Notes under the pieces: model-generated
The model's database searches: none
Told to the model about the DNA's origin: nothing
What the model saw: the letters and a program-made list of their open reading frames with translations, nothing else
Shown: piece by piece, positions 7,471-15,103 of the stretch
How positions within the stretch are numbered: position 1 is the first letter of the stretch
Layout: each line of letters opens with the position of its first letter
Translations under genes and position numbers: made by a program
Assembly: GCA_012514545.1 (NCBI GenBank)
Contig: JAAZAC010000077.1
Coordinates: forward strand, 1-24,891
From: Actinomycetales bacterium
GTDB lineage: Bacteria > Actinomycetota > Actinomycetes > Actinomycetales > Cellulomonadaceae
Direction: 5' to 3'
Length of the DNA stretch: 24,891 nt

Positions 7471-10239
7471 GCAGACGACGACGCCGGCCGTCCCCCGGGT
7501 GCGCCCGCGCACGCGGACCCGGGCTACCCGCTGCACTGGGAGGCCGACGTCGTGCTGCGCGACGGCGGGACCGCGCACGTCCGCCCGATCCGGCCCGACG
7601 ACGCGGACGCCCTGCAGGCGTTCCACGTCGGCCAGTCGGCGCGCTCGACCTACCTGCGGTTCTTCGCCCCGCTCGAGCGGCTTCCCGAGGCCGAGCTGCA
7701 CCGGCTCACGCACGTCGACCACCACGACCGCGTGGCGCTCGTGGCCGTCGCCGAGGACGACGAGCCGGGGGAGGGGACCGCGGGGCGGCCGGACCGCCGT
7801 CGGGAGCGGATCATCGCGGTGGGCCGCTACGACAGGACGGGGCCGGGGACGGCGGAGGTCGCGTTCAACGTCGCGGACGCCCACCACGGCCGCGGGCTGG
7901 GCTCGGTCCTGCTCGAGCACCTCGCCGCGGCCGCCCGCGAACGGGGGATCCACCGCTTCACCGCCGAGGTGCTGCCGCAGAACGGCCGGATGCTCGCCGT
8001 GTTCCGGGAGGCCGGGTACGCCGTCGAGCAGCGGCTCGACGACGGCATCGTCTGGGTGTCCTTCGACGTCGACCCCACGGAGCGGTCGCTCGCGGTGATG
8101 GCGGACCGGGAGCACCACGCGGAGGCGCGCAGCGTGCTCGGGCTGCTCACGCCGTCGTCCGTGCTCGTCGTCACCGACCCGGCGGCGCCCGACCACGCCG
8201 CGGCGTGCGCGGTCGTGCGGCACCTCGTGGAGGCGCCCGGGCACGTGCCCGTCGTGCACGTGGTCGGCTGGCCGGACGCGCCCGACCCCGCCCTGCCGTA
8301 CCCCGGGGTGCGGGACGTGCCCGGGCCGGTGGACCTGCTCGTGCTGGGCGTCGCGGCACAGCGGTGCGCGGAGGTCGTGCGGGCGTGCGCCCGGCTGCGG
8401 CCCCACGGCGTGCTCGTCCTGTCGACGGGGTTCGCCGAGACCGGGCCGGAGGGCCGCGAGCACCAGCGGGCCCTGCTGCGTGCCGCCCACGCCACCGGCG
8501 CGCGCGTGCTCGGCCCGGGCTCGTACGGGTTCGTGCGGCACGGCGCCGACGGCGCGCCCACCGTCAACGCGTCGCTCGCCACGCCGGTGCCCGCGCGCGG
8601 GCGGCTGGGCCTGTTCTGCCAGTCCGCGCCGATGGCGGTCGGCCTGCTCGCGTCCGCGGGCCGCCGGGGGCTGGGCCTGTCGACGTTCGTGTCGTCGGGG
8701 CACCGCGCCGACGTCTCGGGCAACGACCTCATGCAGTTCTGGACCGAGGACGGCCACACCGACGTCGTCGCGGCGTACCTGGAGTCGATCGGCAACCCGC
8801 GCAAGTTCGTGCGGGTCGCGCGGCGGCTCGCGGCGGCCAAGCCGGTCGTCGTGCTGACCGCCGGCAGCTCGGGGCACGTCGCGCCGGCCGGCCACGTGCT
8901 GCGCGGCACGCGCGTGCCGCGCCGCGTGCTCGACGACCTGCTGCGGCAGTCCGGCGTCGTCCGCGCGACGAGCCAGCACCACCTCCTCGACGTCGCGCAG
9001 CTGCTGGTGCACCAGCCGCTGCCCGCAGGCGGCCGCGTCACGGTGGTCGCGGGCTCGGAGCCGATGGCGGCGCTGGTCGCCGAGGCGGCGACGTCGGCGG
9101 GGCTCGAGGTCACGTCGCGCCGCGCGATCCTCGCCGCGGGCCACGGCGGGCCGGAGGACCTGGCCCGGCTGGACGCCGACCTCGCCGCCGCGTTCGCCGA
9201 CCCGGACGGCGACGTCGTCGTGGTCGTCCACGTGCCCACGCTCGGCCCGCCGCACCCGGAGGTGGCGCGCAGCGTCGCGCGGGCCGCGGCGGCGTCGGGC
9301 CGGACGACCGTCGCGTGCATCCGCGGCCTCTCCGGCGTCACGGAGGCGCTCACCGCGCCGGGGCCGGACGGTGCCGCGCGCACCGTGCCGGCGTACGCGG
9401 CGCCCGAGGACGGCGTGGCCGCGCTCGCCGCCGCGGTCCGCTACGCGCGCTGGCGGTCCGCGGACCACGGCCGGCCGCTCGCGCCGGTGGGCGTCGACCG
9501 CGCTGCGGCCCGCCGGGTGGTCGCCGAGGCGCTCGACGGGGCGCGGGAGGGCGCCGTGGTGGCGCTCGACGACGCGCGGGCCGCGGCCCTGCTGGGCGCG
9601 TACGGGATCGAGGTCTGGCCGTCGCGCGCCGTCGCGACGGCGGACGAGGCGGTCGCGGCGGCGGACGGGGTGGGCTGGCCGGTCGCGCTCAAGAGCGCCG
9701 CCCGCTCGCTGCGGCACCGCGTCGACCTCGGGGGCGTCCGCCTCGACATCGCCGGGCCGGACGCGCTGCGCGACGCGGTCGCGCAGATGGGCCGGGTGGC
9801 CGCGGCGCACGGCGCGGCCGACGCCGGGTTCCTCGTCCAGCGGATGGCGCCCGCGGGCGTCGCGTGCGTGGTCCGCTCGACCGAGGACCCGCGGTTCGGC
9901 CCGGTCGTGTCCTTCTCGCTCGCGGGCGACGCGCTCCTGCTCGACGACGTCGCGCACGCGGTCGCGCCGCTCACCGACGTCGACGTGGCCGAGCTCGTCC
10001 GCAGCGTGCGCGCGGCGCCGCGGCTGCTCGGGCAGGGCGATCTCCCGCCGCTGGACGTCGCGGCGCTGGAGGACGTGCTCGCGCGCGTCGCGGTGCTCGC
10101 GGAGGACACCCCGGCGCTTCACGCGCTCGAGCTGTACCCCGTCGTCGTCGGCGAGCGCGGCGCGGCCGTGCTCGCCGCCCGCGTCGAGCTGGCCGAGGCG
10201 GAGCGGGCGGACGGGACCCGCCGGGCGCTGCCCGGGTGA
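7468..10239 (+). CDS. GNAT / acyl-CoA synthetase-like fusion, Pat-family protein acetyltransferase
   Basis: A 923-residue protein with three parts. The N-terminal GNAT domain (about 25-205) has HHGRGLGSVLLEHL near 139-152 for acetyl-CoA binding. Next is a CoA-binding Rossmann domain and succinyl-CoA-ligase-like domain (about 215-510) with SSGHRADVSGND near 410 and ESIGNPRKFVRVARRLA. Last is an ATP-grasp domain (about 690-915) with Lys742 in WPVALKSAAR. The layout matches bifunctional lysine acetyltransferases such as Salmonella Pat, but with GNAT first, as described for actinobacterial PatA proteins. These acetylate and switch off acetyl-CoA synthetase and other enzymes, the NDP-ligase part acting as a sensor. 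His412 stands where I recall Asn in relatives (GNRADVS). DUF5998 and a phosphodiesterase follow on the same strand. Confidence 0.88.
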   Translation: MADDDAGRPPGAPAHADPGYPLHWEADVVLRDGGTAHVRPIRPDDADALQAFHVGQSARSTYLRFFAPLERLPEAELHRLTHVDHHDRVALVAVAEDDEPGEGTAGRPDRRRERIIAVGRYDRTGPGTAEVAFNVADAHHGRGLGSVLLEHLAAAARERGIHRFTAEVLPQNGRMLAVFREAGYAVEQRLDDGIVWVSFDVDPTERSLAVMADREHHAEARSVLGLLTPSSVLVVTDPAAPDHAAACAVVRHLVEAPGHVPVVHVVGWPDAPDPALPYPGVRDVPGPVDLLVLGVAAQRCAEVVRACARLRPHGVLVLSTGFAETGPEGREHQRALLRAAHATGARVLGPGSYGFVRHGADGAPTVNASLATPVPARGRLGLFCQSAPMAVGLLASAGRRGLGLSTFVSSGHRADVSGNDLMQFWTEDGHTDVVAAYLESIGNPRKFVRVARRLAAAKPVVVLTAGSSGHVAPAGHVLRGTRVPRRVLDDLLRQSGVVRATSQHHLLDVAQLLVHQPLPAGGRVTVVAGSEPMAALVAEAATSAGLEVTSRRAILAAGHGGPEDLARLDADLAAAFADPDGDVVVVVHVPTLGPPHPEVARSVARAAAASGRTTVACIRGLSGVTEALTAPGPDGAARTVPAYAAPEDGVAALAAAVRYARWRSADHGRPLAPVGVDRAAARRVVAEALDGAREGAVVALDDARAAALLGAYGIEVWPSRAVATADEAVAAADGVGWPVALKSAARSLRHRVDLGGVRLDIAGPDALRDAVAQMGRVAAAHGAADAGFLVQRMAPAGVACVVRSTEDPRFGPVVSFSLAGDALLLDDVAHAVAPLTDVDVAELVRSVRAAPRLLGQGDLPPLDVAALEDVLARVAVLAEDTPALHALELYPVVVGERGAAVLAARVELAEAERADGTRRALPG

Positions 10240-10302
10240 GCGCCGCGTGGGCGCCGACCGGCGGCCCCGGCGGAGCGTCGTCGGCCCGGGCCCGCGGGGT
10301 GG

Positions 10303-10318
10303 GAAGATGGCGGACGTG
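10303..10318 (+). promoter_or_regulatory. Possible leaderless-type promoter of the DUF5998 gene
   Basis: GAAGAT at 10303-10308 keeps only the A and final T of TANNNT and lies 7 bases before GTG 10316. The position fits the pattern seen elsewhere in the window, but the match is weak. An ATG inside it could instead be the real start. Confidence 0.3.
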
Positions 10319-10873
10319 CCCTCCGCCACCCTTCGTCAGAGCCTGGACCTCGCCGGCTACTACCCGGAGCTCGTGGGCGACGTCCTCGACGTCGCCATCG
10401 CGGGCGAGGAGGTCGTCGGGCACCTCGTGCACCCGGAGACGACGTTCGACACCGAGGTCCGCCGGCACGTCACCGCGCTCGTGCTCACCCCGACGCGGCT
10501 GATCATGGCCCACGTCGACGACCACCACGCGGACGACGGCCGCGCGGAGTCGGCGTCGGCGACCACCGAGGCCGTGCCGCTGAGCGCCGTGCACACCGTC
10601 GCGCTCACGCACGTCGTCGGCTCGCCCGAGCGGCACCGCGCCGGCGCCACGCCGACGGAGCTCACGCTCGCCATCGGCTGGGGCGGCGTGCAGCGCGTCG
10701 ACCTCGAGCCCGCGACGTGCGGCGACCCGGACTGCGAGGCCGACCACGGCTACACCGGCTCGATCACCCCGGACGACGTCGTCGTGCGGATCTCGGCCCA
10801 GGCCGAGGGGCGCGACGCCGTGCGCGCCGCCGTCGCGTTCGCCCGCGCGCTCTCCGCGGCGACCGCGCGGTGA
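10316..10873 (+). CDS. DUF5998 family protein
   Basis: A 185-residue protein (MPSATLRQSLDLAGYYPELV) without signal or membrane segment. It opens with a helical region ending DVLDVAIAGEEVVGHLVHPE, followed by beta-rich sequence that looks like a PH-like or small-molecule sensor fold (HVTALVLTPTRLIMAHVDD). CGDPDCEADHGYTG (about 139-152) has two closely spaced cysteines and a His that might bind metal. The family is confined to actinobacteria and has no assigned role. An in-frame ATG at 10307 would add three residues (MAD), and the choice between the two starts is open. Its stop overlaps the GTG start of the phosphodiesterase gene (GTGA at 10870-10873), so the two are probably translationally coupled. 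Confidence 0.82.
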   Translation: MPSATLRQSLDLAGYYPELVGDVLDVAIAGEEVVGHLVHPETTFDTEVRRHVTALVLTPTRLIMAHVDDHHADDGRAESASATTEAVPLSAVHTVALTHVVGSPERHRAGATPTELTLAIGWGGVQRVDLEPATCGDPDCEADHGYTGSITPDDVVVRISAQAEGRDAVRAAVAFARALSAATAR

Positions 10874-12048
10874 CCGCCCCGTCGCCGACCGGCGCGCTGC
10901 CGGCCCCGCTCGTCGCGCCCGACTACGGCGCCGACAGCCTCGACCGCGTGCTGCCGGCCGCCCTCGGCGCCCTCGGCCTCGTGGCGGCGGGCTCGGTCGC
11001 GGCCCGGGAGCGTTTCGGCCTCCCGGCTGCCGACCGGGTCTGCGTCGTGCTCGTCGACGGGCTGGGCCTGGAGCTCCTGCGCGAGCGCGCGGGGCACGCC
11101 CCGTTCCTGCGGCGGCGCCTGCCGGACGCGCGCACCCTGACGAGCGGCTTCCCCTCGACGACGGCCACCTCGCTCGGCTCGTTCGGCACGGGCCGGCCGC
11201 CGGGCCGCACGGGCCTCCTCGGCTACACCGTGCGCAACCCTGCCACCGGCGGCCTGGCCAACCTCGTGTCCTGGACCGGCCTCGACCCCGCCCCGGCCTG
11301 GCAGCGCGAGCCCGCCCTCCTCGCGACGGCCGCCGACGCGGGCGTCGCCGTGACGTCCGTCGGCCCGGCCCGGTTCGCGGGGTCCGGCCTGACGATCGCG
11401 GCGCTCGACGGCGGCGAGTACGTGCCCGCCGAGTCCCTCGACGACCGGGTGGCGGCGGCCGCGCGCGCCCTGCGGGCGGCCGACGGGCCCGCGCTCGTCT
11501 ACCTGTACTGGGGCGACGTGGACAAGGCCGGCCACCACCACGGCTGGCGCTCGCCCGAGTGGGGCGACGCGCTGAGCGAGCTCGACGCCGGCCTCGACCG
11601 GCTCGCGCGGACCCTGCCGGCGGGCAGCCTGCTGCTCGTCACCGCCGACCACGGCCAGGTGGACGTCGACCACGACCGCCTCGTCGACGTCGCCGCGACG
11701 CCGGAGCTGGCCGCCGACGTCGCGCTCGTCGCGGGGGAGCCGCGCGCGAGCCACGTGCACCTGACGGACGAGGCCCGCGTGGACGCCGAGCGGGTGCGCG
11801 ACCGCTGGCAGCGGGTGCTCGGCGACGCGGCCCTCGTGCGCACCGGCGCGGAGGCGGTCGCGGCCGGGTGGTTCGGCGAGGTCGCCGAGCACGTGCGCCC
11901 GATCGTGGGCGACCTCGTCGTCGCCGCGCTGGGCACGGCCGGCCTCGTCGACTCGCGGACGCAGACGCCGGAGTCGATGCGGCTCGCGGGCATGCACGGC
12001 TCGCTCACGCCCGGTGAGATGCTCGTCCCGCTCGTCGTCGTGGGCTAG
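10870..12048 (+). CDS. Nucleotide pyrophosphatase/phosphodiesterase-type hydrolase, alkaline phosphatase superfamily
   Basis: A 392-residue metal-dependent phosphodiesterase of the NPP type, probably cytoplasmic since no signal peptide is present. The two-metal site is complete: Asp63 in VLVDGLG, a Thr nucleophile in FPSTTATS (Thr97 or Thr98), DVDKAGHHHG, TADHGQVDVD and the C-terminal GMHGS. The substrate cannot be told from sequence. Members of this family cleave nucleotide or other phosphodiesters, and this actinobacterial group sits consistently with DUF5998. The start is GTG 10870 overlapping the previous stop. An ORF reading back to 10717 crosses DUF5998 in another frame and is not coding there. 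The thymidine kinase gene follows after 8 bp, so DUF5998, this gene and tdk probably form one transcript. Confidence 0.85.
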   Translation: MTAPSPTGALPAPLVAPDYGADSLDRVLPAALGALGLVAAGSVAARERFGLPAADRVCVVLVDGLGLELLRERAGHAPFLRRRLPDARTLTSGFPSTTATSLGSFGTGRPPGRTGLLGYTVRNPATGGLANLVSWTGLDPAPAWQREPALLATAADAGVAVTSVGPARFAGSGLTIAALDGGEYVPAESLDDRVAAAARALRAADGPALVYLYWGDVDKAGHHHGWRSPEWGDALSELDAGLDRLARTLPAGSLLLVTADHGQVDVDHDRLVDVAATPELAADVALVAGEPRASHVHLTDEARVDAERVRDRWQRVLGDAALVRTGAEAVAAGWFGEVAEHVRPIVGDLVVAALGTAGLVDSRTQTPESMRLAGMHGSLTPGEMLVPLVVVG

Positions 12049-12056
12049 GAGGTCGG

Positions 12057-12707
12057 ATGGCGGAGCTGGTGTTCTTCAGCGGCACGATGGACTCGGGCAA
12101 GTCCACGCTCGCGCTGCAGATGGACCACAACCACGCCGCGGCGGGCCGCGGCGGCCTGCTGTACACGCGCAACGACCGGGCCGGGCAGAGCGTCGTCTCG
12201 TCGCGGCTCGGCCTGCGGCACCCCGCGATCGAGGTGACCGACGAGACCGACTTCTGGGACGACGTCGTGCAGCGGCGCACGCGCGGCGAGCGCATCGACT
12301 ACCTCGTGTGCGACGAGGCGCAGTTCTACACGCCGACGCAGGTGGAGCAGCTCGCCCAGCTCGTCGACGAGATGGGCATGGACGTCTACGCGTTCGGCAT
12401 CACCGCGGACTTCCGGACGCGGCTGTTCCCCGGCTCCGCGCGGCTCGTCGAGCTCGCGGACCGGGTCGAGGTGCTCCAGGTGCAGACCCTGTGCTGGTGC
12501 GGCGCGCGGGCGACCCACAACGCCCGGACCGTCGACGGCGAGATGGTGGTCGAGGGCGAGCAGGTGCTCGTCGGGGACACCGGGAAGCACGCGCAGGTGG
12601 GCTACGAGGTGCTCTGCCGGCGCCACCACATGCGGCGCATGACGCGCGCGGTCGCGCGGGCGACCTCCCGCGTGCCGCAGACGCTGCCGGGCCTCGCCGA
12701 GGCCTGA
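12057..12707 (+). CDS. tdk: Thymidine kinase
   Basis: A 216-residue type II thymidine kinase that phosphorylates thymidine with ATP in the pyrimidine salvage pathway. It has the Walker A motif GTMDSGKST (9-17), the Walker B/catalytic CDEAQFYTP with Glu87, and a zinc site with C146-x-C148 and C187 with H190/H191. The spacing C-W-C is one residue shorter than the usual C-x2-C. FGITADFRTRLFPGSARLVELAD matches the region before the thymidine-binding lasso, and GYEVLCRRHH ends the fold; the last 25 residues are a basic tail. ATG 12057 has TAGGAGGTCGG directly upstream, a strong ribosome-binding site that starts inside the previous stop codon. It lies eight bases after the phosphodiesterase gene. 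Confidence 0.93.
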   Translation: MAELVFFSGTMDSGKSTLALQMDHNHAAAGRGGLLYTRNDRAGQSVVSSRLGLRHPAIEVTDETDFWDDVVQRRTRGERIDYLVCDEAQFYTPTQVEQLAQLVDEMGMDVYAFGITADFRTRLFPGSARLVELADRVEVLQVQTLCWCGARATHNARTVDGEMVVEGEQVLVGDTGKHAQVGYEVLCRRHHMRRMTRAVARATSRVPQTLPGLAEA

Positions 12708-12746
12708 CCGCGCGGCGCGCCCCGCCCCTGCCGACGGGCCGCGCGG
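12708..12746. terminator. Inverted repeat between tdk and sepH, possible two-way terminator
   Basis: CCGCGCGGC (12708-12716) and GCCGCGCGG (12738-12746) are exact inverse complements separated by 21 bases, directly after the tdk stop and 15 bases from the sepH stop. GGCCCGGCCCGGGCC just beyond it can form a second small hairpin. In DNA this GC-rich some pairing is expected by chance. Confidence 0.4.
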
Positions 12747-12761
12747 GCCCGGCCCGGGCCG

Positions 12762-13844
12762 CTACTGCTCGTGCCGGGCGCCGAAGACGATCTCGTCCCA
12801 GCTGGGCACGCTCGCGCGCCCGCGACGCCCGCGCCGGCCGCCGTTCTCGGCGGCCGGGCCCGACCCGCCCGGCGTCGCGCCGCGGCCCCCGCCGGGCTCG
12901 TGCTCGCCGGCGGCGTGGCCCGCCGGCCGGTCGCCCGCGGCCGGCTCCGGCTTCGTGGGCATCGTGAGCACCCGTGCGTCGTGGGCCTCGTCGGGCCGGG
13001 AGGCCGGCGGGTGCGCCGCGGGGACGGTGAGCTCGGGGTGGTCGAAGTCGAACGCGTGCTGCGGGCCGAACCCGGGGAAGTCCTCGTCGTGCTCCGGGTC
13101 GACCTCCTGCCGCACGCCCCGCCGCTCCGCGAGGTCCGCGAGGAGCGCGTCGGTCGGCTCCGGCTCGGGCTCGGGCGCCTCGGGCGGGACGTCGACCGAG
13201 GCGAGCAGCGGCCGCAGCGCCGCGTCCACCTCGACGTCGAACACCCGGTCCCGCACGGGCGCCAGGTGGCGGCGGATGGGCGCGTCGGGCAGCTCCGTCT
13301 CCGACAGCCAGCGGGCCTCGTCGTCGAGCGCGCGGACCTTGCGGGCCGCGGGGTCGTAGCTCCACCGGGCGGACCGCTCGCCGCCGCCCACCGTGAACCG
13401 CACCTCGACGGTCCAGGGGCCCGCGCCCGCGCGGTACGCGTCCCACTCGGCGTCGCGCACCTCGCGGGTGGCGAGCCGGTCGGTGACGAGGTCCCCGAGC
13501 ACCGGGGAGCTCGGGTCGTGCCCGATCCGGGTGGCGCGCGCCTGCTCGGCGACGTACTGGCGCTCCGCGACCACGGGGCCGTCGTAGCGGCGCACGATCT
13601 CCACGGGCATGCCCGAGGCCTCGGCGATCTCCTCGGCCGTCTCGCCGGCGCGCACGCGCGCCTGGATCTCCCGCGGCGTCAGCCCGGCGGCCTCGGCGCG
13701 CGCCTGCTCGAGCTGCGGGCGGTCCCGCCGGACGGCGGCGCGCAGCGCGTCGTCGATGCGGACGCGGAACCGCTGCCCGTCCGCCCCCTCGAGGACGACG
13801 TGCTCGCCGTCCTCGTCCAGACCCACGAGGGTGAGCTCGCTCAT
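12762..13844 (-). CDS. sepH: Septation protein SepH (DUF3071 family)
   Basis: A 360-residue cell-division regulator that, in Streptomyces and mycobacteria, binds FtsZ and promotes filament assembly. The N-terminal DUF3071 domain (about 1-165) starts MSELTLVGLDEDGEHVVLEG and contains a helix-turn-helix-like segment LTPREIQARVRAGETAEEIA near 55-75. The middle is acidic, proline- and glycine-rich and probably disordered. The C-terminus ends RGRASVPSWDEIVFGARHEQ, a conserved motif of the family implicated in FtsZ contact. ATG 13844 is chosen because GGAGGGAGG lies just upstream and homology begins here; an open frame to 13952 precedes it. It converges with tdk and diverges from suhB. Confidence 0.92.
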   Translation of the reverse strand: MSELTLVGLDEDGEHVVLEGADGQRFRVRIDDALRAAVRRDRPQLEQARAEAAGLTPREIQARVRAGETAEEIAEASGMPVEIVRRYDGPVVAERQYVAEQARATRIGHDPSSPVLGDLVTDRLATREVRDAEWDAYRAGAGPWTVEVRFTVGGGERSARWSYDPAARKVRALDDEARWLSETELPDAPIRRHLAPVRDRVFDVEVDAALRPLLASVDVPPEAPEPEPEPTDALLADLAERRGVRQEVDPEHDEDFPGFGPQHAFDFDHPELTVPAAHPPASRPDEAHDARVLTMPTKPEPAAGDRPAGHAAGEHEPGGGRGATPGGSGPAAENGGRRGRRGRASVPSWDEIVFGARHEQ

Positions 13845-13938
13845 GGCCACCTCCCTCCACCGAGGGTGCCACCCGTTCGGCCGATGCGCGGGGAGGCGGT
13901 CCGGTGTGCCGTGCCCCGAAGGCCCCCGCGCCCGGTGC

Positions 13939-13963
13939 GGGACGGTCCCCACAGGGCCGTCCC
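13939..13963. promoter_or_regulatory. Hairpin/palindrome in the sepH-suhB divergent region
   Basis: GGGACGG (13939-13945) pairs with CCGTCCC (13957-13963), and inside it CCC (13947-13949) pairs with GGG (13954-13956) around loop CACA, leaving one unpaired T. This gives 10 base pairs in a 25-base element between two divergent genes. It could be an operator or a leader structure; nothing identifies a binding protein. Confidence 0.35.
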
Positions 13964-13987
13964 GGGGGCGGGACCGTGGGGGTGCGG

Positions 13988-14002
13988 GAGGATGGGCGGG
14001 TG
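13988..14002 (+). promoter_or_regulatory. Possible leaderless-type promoter of suhB
   Basis: GAGGAT at 13988-13993, then 6 bases, then GTG at 14000. It lacks the first T of TANNNT but has the spacing seen at other starts. The same purine run could instead act as a ribosome-binding site. Confidence 0.35.
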
Positions 14003-14896
14003 ACCGCCCACGCCTCGCCCCCCGCCGACCGTCCCCTGCCCGACGCCGCCCTGCTCGCCGAGCTCGGCGCGATCGCCGAGGACCTCGCCCGCCAGGCGGG
14101 CGCGCTCGTGCGCGAGGGCAGGCCCCGCCGGGTGGACGTGGCGGCGACCAAGACGAGCCCGATCGACGTCGTCACGGCGATGGACCTCGCCTCCGAGTCG
14201 CTCCTGCGCCGCCTCCTCGCGGAGCGACGGCCCGGCGACGGGATCCTCGGCGAGGAGGAGGGGCTCGACCGGGGCGGCAGCGGGGTGACCTGGGTGATCG
14301 ACCCGATCGACGGCACCGTGAACTACCTCTACGGGATCCCGGCCTACGCGGTGAGCGTCGCGGCCGTCGTCGGGCCGCCGCGGCCGACGGAGTGGACGGT
14401 CGTCGCCGGCTGCGTCCACTCGGTCGCCGACGGGCGCACCTGGACGGCGACGCTGGGCGGCGGCGCCTACGAGGACGGCCGGCGCGTCCGCGTGAACCCG
14501 CCCGCGCCGCTCGCCGAGAGCCTGCTCGCCACCGGCTTCGGCTACACCACCGAGCGGCGCCGCGCCCAGGCGCGCGTCCTCGTCGACGTGCTGCCGCGGG
14601 TGCGCGACATCCGGCGGATCGGCTCGGCGGCGATCGACCTGTGCCTCGTCGCGTCCGGCGAGGTGGACCTGTTCTACGAGCGCGGGCTGCAGGCGTGGGA
14701 CCAGGCGGCCGGCACGCTCGTGGCGGCGGAGGCGGGGGCCACCGTCGTCGGGCTGCGCGGCGCCCCGCCGTCGGAGGCGATGACCGTCGCGGGGCCGGAG
14801 CCGACGGTCCGCGAGCTCGTCGCCCTCCTCGAGGAGCTGCGTGCCGACACCGACGACGTCGCCGCCGGGGGCGCGGAGGGTCACCCGTCCGGGTGA
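14000..14896 (+). CDS. suhB: Inositol monophosphatase family protein
   Basis: A 298-residue lithium-sensitive-type phosphatase that needs Mg2+ and probably hydrolyses inositol phosphates. All core motifs are present: the metal ligand Glu in ILGEEEG (82-88), DPIDGTVNYLYG (101-112) and WDQAAGTLVAAEAGA (233-247), the last supplying Asp234. In actinobacteria inositol feeds phosphatidylinositol and mycothiol, so a biosynthetic role is plausible, though SuhB homologues can also act on other sugar phosphates. The gene order suhB-DUF4193-DUF3093-dut matches Mycobacterium Rv2701c to Rv2697c. GTG 14000 starts the homologous part; an open frame reaches 13904 but that stretch is the divergent promoter region. 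Confidence 0.88.
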   Translation: MTAHASPPADRPLPDAALLAELGAIAEDLARQAGALVREGRPRRVDVAATKTSPIDVVTAMDLASESLLRRLLAERRPGDGILGEEEGLDRGGSGVTWVIDPIDGTVNYLYGIPAYAVSVAAVVGPPRPTEWTVVAGCVHSVADGRTWTATLGGGAYEDGRRVRVNPPAPLAESLLATGFGYTTERRRAQARVLVDVLPRVRDIRRIGSAAIDLCLVASGEVDLFYERGLQAWDQAAGTLVAAEAGATVVGLRGAPPSEAMTVAGPEPTVRELVALLEELRADTDDVAAGGAEGHPSG

Positions 14897-14988
14897 CGCC
14901 CGTCACGGCGTCGGGGGACGGAACCGCAGGTCAGGGGCATCGGAAGGCCGACGGCGGGGGAGTGCTCCGGGGACCGCGGCGCGGGATG

Positions 14989-15018
14989 TGTGCAGGCGCT
15001 CGCCGGATGGTGCACAAT
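14989..15018 (+). promoter_or_regulatory. Possible promoter of the DUF4193 gene
   Basis: TGTGCA at 14989-14994 and CACAAT at 15013-15018, 18 bases apart, resemble weak -35 and -10 elements and lie in a locally AT-richer patch. Transcription from here would give an untranslated leader of about 80 bases, unlike the leaderless genes around it. Confidence 0.3.
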
Positions 15019-15028
15019 CACCCCCGCC

Positions 15029-15047
15029 GCGCGGGAACAAGCCGCGC
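15029..15047 (+). promoter_or_regulatory. Stem-loop in the DUF4193 leader
   Basis: GCGCGG (15029-15034) and CCGCGC (15042-15047) enclose the loop GAACAAG. It would lie at the 5' end of the mRNA. This may be structural or chance in GC-rich DNA; no known riboswitch class is recognised. Confidence 0.25.
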
Positions 15048-15103
15048 CTCCCGAGCATTGGGTACCTAGCAGCCCTCCCCACCGACCACGGAGCGACCAC
15101 GAC

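Noticed and set aside
4810..10329. Very long open frame on minus (1839 codons), matched by a 1875-codon plus frame at 4875-10502
   Set aside because: Both run over parC and the Pat-like gene in other frames. Their translations are Arg/Pro/Gly/Ala-rich with no recognisable domain, as expected from stop-poor GC-rich DNA.
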